Shown here piece by piece: positions 57,220 through 64,000 of a DNA stretch of 64,000 nt (within the stretch, counting starts at the first letter, position 1; each line of letters opens with the position of its first letter). A program made the translations under genes and the position numbers. Source of the stretch: Atriophallophorus winterbourni (taxonomy: Eukaryota > Platyhelminthes > Trematoda > Plagiorchiida > Microphallidae); the NCBI GenBank assembly GCA_013407085.1, contig JACCGJ010001768.1, positions 1-64,000 of the forward strand, written 5' to 3'. The notes beneath the pieces are model-generated. The model was not told the origin of the DNA, made no database searches, and saw only the letters and a list, made by a program, of their open reading frames with translations.

Positions 57220-57799
57220 ATGCCTCTGGTTTGGTTAATCTTGCTATTTACGCAATGCAACGGAACTGAAGTTATTGATTCAAACTGCCAAACTAGCTCA
57301 AAAACCTGGATGACGCTACGAAATCAACAAATTCCACCAAAAAGTTTCAATGACATGAGGTTTTACAGTAACTGCGCTAACTTGTGTGAAAATATTAATG
57401 ACTGCATCGCGTATAGTTATGAAGAACAGGTATGTGTTTAGTCAAGATACTGTCTTTAATGAAAATAAGCTGAGTAAATTGACATTTATCATAATTGTTT
57501 TTCACAAGCATCCAAATCATTGTTACATTCACCTCGACGGGCATGAATTTGAACTAGAACCTCGCAACGGTTGGGTGTCAGGCGTGAAACGATGTCCGGG
57601 TAAGTGATTTATATACACATGATGGCATCATATCAATTTTACTTTGTTTGAATCTTCCTTTTCTTCTCCTTACTTTCTTTTGTTGACATTTTGCAATATG
57701 AGACATTATTTACGAGCAATAAATTACTTATGACTACTGCATTTGTTTTTGACATATTTAGCCTGGTTATTTGAAAGCGGAGATGGGTTACAATTATGA
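57220..57799 (+). CDS. Small secreted PAN/apple-like protein (3 exons)
   Basis: Exons 57220-57429, 57509-57599 and 57762-57799 with GT-AG borders and matching phases give 112 aa. Residues 1-15 (MPLVWLILLFTQCNG) are a signal peptide. After it come six cysteines: C23, C52, C56, C62, C75 and C99, with C.NLC..I.DC.AYSYEEQ and, after the first intron, HPNHCYIHLDGHEFELE and GWVSGVKRC. This spacing fits the PAN/apple fold, a protein- or sugar-binding module common in secreted helminth proteins; the ligand is unknown. The third exon adds AWLFESGDGLQL and a stop; AATAAA follows at 57821-57826. Exon 3 is the least certain part. ATG choice: the open frame extends upstream to 57145, but the TATA position and signal peptide favour 57220. 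Confidence 0.75.
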
Positions 57800-57923
57800 C
57801 ATTCACAATTTGTGTTGAAAAATAAAACTGCTGTTTAATAATATGAAATATACACTGTGATATCGATAGTTAGTAGCTTCAAAAGTAAAGTAAAAAGAGT
57901 GCAATCGGCCAGAGAAGGTTTTG

Positions 57924-57966
57924 CTTAAAGTTTCACTCGTGTCGCAGAAACTTCGTCAGACTATGG
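57924..57966 (-). ncRNA. Hammerhead ribozyme, PLE2 type, solo (decayed stem II)
   Basis: Minus strand: intact CUGACGA (57953-57959) and GAAA (57931-57934), stem II UUUCUG/CACGAG with G-U pairs and one mismatch, and a lost ACGU palindrome. No PLE coding sequence next to it. Confidence 0.55.
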
Positions 57967-58109
57967 GTGAATTATGAAGACACAATCGGTTAGAAACATA
58001 TTTCAATCAATATTTTCTGAAAATTATTGCGGAATGGAATCTTTTAGCTAAACTATGATTTCGAAAGGTTTTCATTAAATAACGCGAAGTTGTTGTGATG
58101 GCGTCCTCT

Positions 58110-58980
58110 GAGCAATTAGTGCGCGTGGAAGTGGTTATTACAGTGGTGCTGATGTCGGACGATGATGTTAGTCGCCCAGAGTAGCCAGCAATTTAATGAA
58201 CCCGTCATCGAAACGGGGACCTCGGTCCTTTGTAACAATCCTTGGGCAACCGTACTGCGCCACCAAATGTTCTAAGAAAATGCGCGAAACTCTCAAAGAA
58301 GAGTTGTTTTGTGGCGGAATGACCGCTAATCACCTGATAAAAGGGTCAATGTGGGGGGTGGTCTAAATAGATCTGCGTGGATGTGAAAGAAAAGCTCATT
58401 CGCTTCGATGAACGTTCGTAGTGGAGACTTGGCTCGCCAGTCAATTTTCATTCGTTGGCATTCGCCGCACAATTTGGCCAATTGCCGAACGTCCCTATTG
58501 ACTTTCTGTCAAATAAAGCTACCCGTGATTATTTTAACGATTTACGAATGTCAGAATGGGAAGGATTAAGTAGTGTATCAAACACTCGCCATCTGAAAGC
58601 AGACAATATAACCGGTCGTGGAGCGCTTTGCGATAGGTCGCGTGGGATATCACCCAAGCCGTCGGTTAAGGGTAGTGTTCTGATGTCATAGGAAGCGGAT
58701 TCTCTGAGCTGTGCGATCTCGGCATCGACAATTTACGCAGCAGCGATTTCGCTGAGATCGAGAGAGGATGGCGCCTCAATCATGGCTATTCTAGAGAGTG
58801 CATCAGCGACAAAATTTTGGGAAACTGAGATGTTCCGTATGTAAGTCGTGAATTGACTGGCAATATCCAGGTGTCTCGTCTCTCTAGGGAAGTATCCATT
58901 TTCAGATAGGCTCATTGAGTGAATTACGGGTTTATGATCAGTAAACTTGGTAAACTGAATCATCAACTAGTCAATCGGAA
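58110..58980 (-). mobile_element. Ty3/gypsy LTR retrotransposon, RNase H and integrase debris
   Basis: Minus strand: RNase H end with FTDHKPVIHSMS, PRETRHLDIASQFT, VADALSRI (58966-58733), then across frameshifts an integrase-like stretch with RMPTNEN, RVFLEHLVAQYGCPRIVTKD and RFDDGFIKLLATL (58330-58180). No LTRs were recognised. A decayed copy with many stops. Confidence 0.75.
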
Positions 58981-58984
58981 ATCA

Positions 58985-59650
58985 GTCAAGGCACTTGATC
59001 TGTATGGGTCGATTGTCGGTGATGACCGGTTTAGTTACATGGAAAACAGACCAAAAATAAGCCGATTTACGTTTCACACGGGGTGAACATGTTGTGGAGA
59101 CTTCTCACACGCGGTGAACGTGCTACTTGCGGGGTCGCTCTTCTGGCACCGTCTTAGTACGAACCCGGTAAGAGGAGATGTAGGCGCATCCGTAGGCCTA
59201 ACAACGAAGAAGCAGATATTTCGAAAACACAGTACCTGCTGAGAATTTCCTGCATCCCCGGGGTTGATGGTAAATGGCCACGCCGTGAGAAATCTGGGTG
59301 GCCTGCGACGTCAGGCTGGTGAGGACCTTATCTGATTGATTTCGTGTTAGACCTTGAGTGCTCATTGCTGGGGCTACCGGGATGCTTGGCGACAAGCGTC
59401 TGTGGTCTGTTGATGGCGTGTGCCACTATTGCATCAGTGTAAAGAGTTCATGTGTACCTTAGGTTGAGAAGATAAAAACTGTCTTTGATGCTTAGTAACG
59501 TCGTCACGATCGAGTTATATGGAAGAGATACAAAACCCTGCATTGGAATACACAGAGAGATAATATCATGTCAAATACACACAGAATAATCGCCAAATTT
59601 CCCGTTTCGCGCGCCTACTCGCCATCTTAATGGTGGATTGTGGGTAAACG
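58985..59650. other. No gene recognised
   Basis: May be further decayed LTR-element sequence; nothing specific can be named. Confidence 0.35.
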
Positions 59651-59659
59651 CTTGACGCA

Positions 59660-60260
59660 CTAGAGGTTTTTACCGAAGTTGTGCGGATGGAGGTACGGTG
59701 TCATGCTGAACGCACCAACTAGTTTTCGGCTAGACCAAACTGCCATGAATATACTAAGCTTACAGGAATGCATGGATGGGTAATATTCTGCACCGTATAA
59801 AAACACGTCATCTGAATACAGGCGTGATAAGTGGTCGGAAAGCGCTTTGAGATATGATACAAATGATATTAACAGGACATCGTGCATGAGAGAGGTGTAA
59901 TGTTGAGAGAAGAAGAGTCCATGAGCTGTGCGATTGGGGCGTCAGTAGACTGCATTGCAGCATTTTCGCTGAGGTCGGTGCACGATAGCAAATCTATAAC
60001 ACCCATTCACATATAGCGCGTCAGTGATAGAAATTGGGTGCCTGCTATATTCTTGTTCAAAAACGTAAATTGGCTGAGAAAATGTGAATTACTATTCTAC
60101 TCTATTGAAAACACTCCTTCAGTAAGAGATTGATTTACCAATTTGGTTAATGGTTCATATAGCTTTTGGTCACAGGATTTCAGAATGGTTGGCAAATTCC
60201 TTCCGATATAAGCGAATTACTAGGGTTCATTCCACACAATTGGCGCACATGCACGCTGAA
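59660..60260 (-). mobile_element. Second Ty3/gypsy fragment (decayed)
   Basis: 59920-60050 resembles 58690-58810 (shared GAGCTGTGCGAT, CGGCGTC or GGGCGTCAG, TTTCGCTGAG). The adjoining minus frame (MHDVLLISFVSYLKALSDHL) is reminiscent of an RT segment, but that match is weak. Confidence 0.45.
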
Positions 60261-60269
60261 TTGCTCTCG

Positions 60270-60760
60270 ATCTCAGTCAGCTGATGCGACACGGTTGATG
60301 GAATTCATTGTTCAGTCGATCTAAACATTAACGTACTAAATATTTAAATATAAAATTGATCGAGAGCATCAGATTTTTCCTTTACTGAGACAGTTAATCC
60401 AACCTCAGCAAGCACAGGAAACACCCCAGGTTTCACGCCAATCAAGCATTGGCAAACCGATATAGAAATGTATTACTTCTTCAATTTTCAAAGATAATAA
60501 GCAATTGTAAGTTTACACGTCCACCTTGATGATAGCGATCACATTGGTTCGAATTCTCTGAAATTGTTGCCAGGAAGCGTCAGTCAGTTTTTCCTTGCCC
60601 GATCTATTTTCCGTATGAATACGAAGCCTAAAGAAAAAGTCGCTAAACAATCGCCCATCAAGAATCGGAATTTTGATAATGGTGACTGAATTATTCTGTA
60701 AGTGCGGGCGCTAAGTATTTCTCTGTTGCAATAGTCAAGCAATTACTAATTTACTAACCC
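60270..60760. other. No gene recognised
   Basis: No domain seen. Confidence 0.4.
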
Positions 60761-60767
60761 AAGCGCT

Positions 60768-60990
60768 TTACGCGTAGTCAATCATCCTGTTTCCTCCTTT
60801 CTGTCTGTATTGAACTGAATGCACATCGAATATCTTAAGTCTCAATTCGTATGTATATTTAGAAAGTCCCGGGAGGAGTTTTGTTGCACTGCGTTGTGGA
60901 TGTTTTAATAGCTGAATACTGTTTTTCAAATCATCTTCTGTGAATAAAATCAAATACATGGTTATGCAGTGAAAGCGTGTCAATCATCTT
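60768..60990 (-). mobile_element. CR1-like LINE, RT C-terminal fragment
   Basis: Minus strand: LKHPQRSATKLLPGLSKYTY, ELRLKIFDVHSVQYRQK, the region equal to HRATKLVTGLYNRPYEERIA in the 37134 RT. From a more distant CR1-like family. Confidence 0.65.
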
Positions 60991-61199
60991 ACGGAATTAT
61001 TTATCGATTCTGTGTAGCGGCTGTACGGATGTAGCAAGGAGATGAGAAAGTTTGAAATATCTAATGACCAGTCACTTGGATCTTCGCATCTCTCCCACGT
61101 TGTGCATATCCTCTAATCACTTGCCTTTTTGAACATCAGTCGAGGCTTGACGGCGAAACATTATGCCGTTGATGAAGTCGCATTGTTCCTCATGAATTA

Positions 61200-61470
61200 T
61201 GCTTCACCAAACGGTATCTTCTGATTAAATGTTGGGATCGTGATTCTCCATGCCTTGGAGACGTCCATCGCAGAATAGTGCCTACCACCCATATTAGTCG
61301 ACGATCGTTCAGTAACAGTATAATGTTTGAGATCGACAAATCGCTTTCAAACATACCCGATTGAAACCAAGTTTCAGTAACAGCGACGAGGTTGCGTGAT
61401 TAAAATATCACAGCTCGTTTAGTTCTGAAACGATTTTGCGTCACCTATCGGTAGAAATCACGCCAATGGC
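61200..61470 (-). mobile_element. LINE endonuclease fragment (CR1-like, decayed)
   Basis: Minus strand pieces LVAVTETW-like, then ISNIILLLNDRRLIW and MENHDPNI, as in the N-terminal half of CR1-type endonucleases. Several frameshifts. Confidence 0.45.
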
Positions 61471-62159
61471 CAGCGTTTCTTTGAAGTGGTATGTGGGTGG
61501 TTTGTATAGCTAATTAGCGCATCGTTTCAATATGAACGGGGTTACTCCGTGCGGACGGGAAAACGTTCCGGTTTTTAGAATAAATAATATTTGAAGTACG
61601 CGTATCGACCTGACATTTATTTTACTCATGGCAACCGTGTTTGAAATAGTTTGATTTGTGATGTACATATCATCTTCTCTCTGGCTGAATAAAGATGAAT
61701 AAAATGTGTGGCTAATGCTTCAGCAGTTTTTGATGCAGTTTATGTTGGTCAAGCTTACTTGTTCACTGACGAAACTCCAGGTTTCACCTTATGCGTTTCA
61801 CCATCATGCGTTATATCCGTTCTAGGAATTATAACTTGTCTTGGATAACAAATTCGCTTAATGTTGCCAGCAGTAAAGGCAATGTTTACCAGGTCTCTGT
61901 GGATTGAGTTTGCGGTTGCTGTCACTAAGCAATTTTTCTTACCAATAACCGCTTAAGAGTTCGGTTTCTTAGTTTAAATCGGTGGTTTTTGTTTAGTTCT
62001 TGAGAACCAATGCTGAGCCCAATTCGACTAAATTCTTGATATCAGATATTAGCCAAACCAAGACGCATGTACATTGCTGGTTTCCGGTTGGCAGTTAATC
62101 GCGTTTTAAGCGTATCATTAATGCCAGAATGTCGATATGTCTAAATGTATTACGGGATT

Positions 62160-62420
62160 ATTTTTTCTTACAGCTTCAAACGTATTGTAAAATTGGATAA
62201 TGACTTGATTACTTAGACCCAGTGGAAATTCCTAAGCAACGTTATCAATGTTGTGTTCCTTGCTTTCCAGAACGAGATCTAGGAGTAAAAACACATCGGT
62301 TCCACGGTATGGGGTATTAAATGCAACGTGTTTGCAAAGGGGAATATCGTCCATCACTGAACGTGCGTTCGACGATGTATTTGGGGTGAATGGTACATCT
62401 CAGTAGATTCTGTAAATTGA
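62160..62420 (-). mobile_element. LINE endonuclease C-terminal fragment (CR1-like)
   Basis: Minus strand: DIPLCKHVAFNTPYRGTDVF, LLLDLVLESKEHNIDNV, a stop, EFPLGLSNQVII. It aligns with HISSTTRFRGTNTPSILDLV ... APLGKSDHVVI in the 36.9-kb copy. Confidence 0.65.
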
Positions 62421-62649
62421 AGTAGCCTAAATTAAAAATTCTCTAATTAATCTGTAAGTTACCACGCGAATTCTGTGGCTTAGGGTCAGCTTGTAATTTT
62501 CATGTGCAGAAGTTGTAAACAAATTAAAGATCTGAAATCATTCAACATGAACATTGAAGACAAAAGAATCTTATTTGCTCTGCTTCTGACGCACGCTTTA
62601 AGAATGAGTACAAGAGGCATTTAGCTACGCAAGCGAAGTGATGGCAAGC

Positions 62650-63690
62650 TTTTTTTAACCTAAACCGGTTGAGAGCACAAACCAATGCACGGGATGTGAT
62701 TATCTGTGACCTGTTGTTTTCCTACGATGCAGCTATTATCCCTCCATCCCATGAACAACTCCAGTCGTTAATGTTTTGGTTTTTCGTCGAAATGCAAATA
62801 CAAAAGTCTACCAATCAGCATGAGCAATACAACAATTCATTAGTCAAGGGATTGTGTCTACTCCATACATCACTGTTGCATACCATTATCTCAAACCAGT
62901 ACATCGTTTCACTTATCTTGGTTCAACCATTGCGGATGACCACTCGCTAGACACAGAGATTGATAAACAGATAGGCAGAGCAGCTGCCATGTTGTCCCTA
63001 GTAAATTCTCGTGTTTGAGGTACACGCAAGTTGACTGTAAAGATAAACGTGAGGGTATACAACGCCTGCGTAGTAAATGATTTACTGTATCGCCGTAAAA
63101 CCTGGATCAAACAATCAAGACATGAACGGAAGCTGAATGATTTCCACTTACGAATCATCCGTATCGTATCAATCGTATCTTGAACATATGATGGATGGAC
63201 AAAATGACTAATGCTGAAGTACTTTCAAAGCTGTTCTACAGAGCATGTTCACCCTACTATGACAGCGCCGCATACGTTGGATTGGTTATACTTACAGAAA
63301 GAATAATGGGCGTATTGAGGATGATCTACTATATGGGCAGGTGAAATCTGGAAGTCAACGATTGAGAAGATCGCGCTTGCGATATATAGACTCTGATAAG
63401 AGATATTCAAGCATTTGAAATTGACCCCGCGAGTCGGGAAGAACTTGATCTTGACCGTTTACATTGGAGGCATTGGTTGAAGAGAGATCATGGCGTCGAT
63501 GTTCAACTGATGCCCAACAACCGAGTTCTGTCTATCACAGCAAGCGCCCCGGGAGAGATTTTTCCTCCGGAATCGGACTGATAAGTCATTCAAAAAACGA
63601 TTGAACCTTAAAATACATGCGAATGTTTTGTACATCCATAGACAGCATCGACAGTATGAGGCCAACAACAACAACAACAAAAGACGAAAG
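62650..63690 (+). mobile_element. LINE-N, RT 3' half, decayed
   Basis: Plus strand: LNRLRAQTNARDVIICDLLF with FSYD in place of the FADD box, FTYLGSTIADDHSLDTEIDK, MTNAEVLSKLFYRACSPYYD, FEIDPASREELDLDRLHWRH, and C-terminal finger remnants. The 3' end GGCCAACAACAACAACAAC lies at 63662-63680. Many stops. Confidence 0.8.
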
Positions 63691-63757
63691 GTAAGAGATA
63701 CTTTAACGTTAAGCTAGATAATATCCATATCCATCATTCTTCTAATGTTTCTTCTGA

Positions 63758-63913
63758 AAATCGCTGTCTGAATTTGTGGCAGAGGACGGTCTCCCAGAAA
63801 GATTATTGCCTTCAGTTGCAAACATTTTGTGGAATTTGAGCAAAGCTCTTATTACCACACAACGATTTCGTTGTCATGAGGTTGAGTATGACTATTCGGG
63901 TTGGGAAATATGA
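63758..63913 (+). other. Unassigned 51-codon open frame near the window edge
   Basis: Reads KSLSEFVAEDGLPERLLPSV, then ANILWNLSKALITTQRFRCH, then EVEYDYSGWEI and a stop. It has an exon-like residue composition and a possible acceptor TTTGTGGCAG at 63780, but no recognised domain. Confidence 0.25.
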
Positions 63914-64000
63914 TTTTGATTCCATTGATTGGAATGAGCTCAAAGAAAATGAGACTTGCTGATTTTTCCTCTTACCAAGTCACACTTTCATTTGTGAATT

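Noticed and set aside
61764..61785. CTGACGAAACTCC, a CUGACGA box with GAAA
   Set aside because: The boxes overlap, leaving no room for stem II.
1..64000. CRISPR arrays, operons, bacterial promoters or riboswitches
   Set aside because: Introns, polyadenylation signals and retroelements show a eukaryotic genome; no direct-repeat/spacer arrays were seen.

Overview
The window looks like nuclear DNA from a flatworm, most probably a digenean trematode. Evidence: intron-rich genes with short cis introns, moderate AT richness, a repeat landscape of SR2-like RTE, CR1-like and Penelope-like (PLE) retroelements typical of flukes, and abundant hammerhead-ribozyme repeats. The species cannot be fixed from sequence alone. 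One sized assembly gap of exactly 1000 N lies at 17831-18830.

Only three host genes are well supported. (1) 2683-3299: a two-exon gene for a 79-aa protein with two EF-hands, whose first coding exon holds only five bases. (2) 23047-30312: a complete nine-exon gene for a 462-aa phospholipase D3/D4-type protein with both HKD motifs; its introns carry LINE debris and long tetranucleotide repeats. (3) 57220-57799: a three-exon gene for a 112-aa secreted PAN/apple-like protein with a TATA box and a polyadenylation signal.

Nearly everything else is mobile DNA. CR1-like LINEs: an element with a 695-codon intact RT frame (36725-39350), many 3'-end fragments with different short-repeat tails, and an unusual 483-codon ORF at 14507-15958 that joins a PHD-finger ORF1 to the last ~40 residues of the RT ORF. 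RTE/SR2-like LINEs: a near full-length copy at ~48480-51990 and a doubly deleted copy at 4308-5482. A third LINE family (called LINE-N here; AP endonuclease, RT, C-terminal zinc finger, CAA tail) occurs at 5485-6690, 7380-7675, 24929-25085, 30890-31690, 43550-44015 and 62650-63690. Two PLE families (PLE1, PLE2) have GIY-YIG endonucleases. A hAT DNA transposon and an inverted partial copy flank the gap. Ty3/gypsy debris lies at 58110-60260.

The most interesting layer is hammerhead ribozymes (HHR): about fourteen HHR-like motifs in four groups: PLE1 ends (9828, 46848); PLE2 ends (17258, 44023, 52418, 57924); a pol III-like SINE/retrozyme family T (12085, 12539); and a second family R (8296, 32456, 32717, 41882, 42691, 44654). 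At three separate places (11983-12656, 32333-32795, 44619-44986) the ribozyme repeats are fold-back, inverted composites, each bounded by a perfect 13-14 bp direct repeat that looks like a target-site duplication. These look like separately inserted inverted retrozyme multimers and are the best candidate for an undescribed system here.
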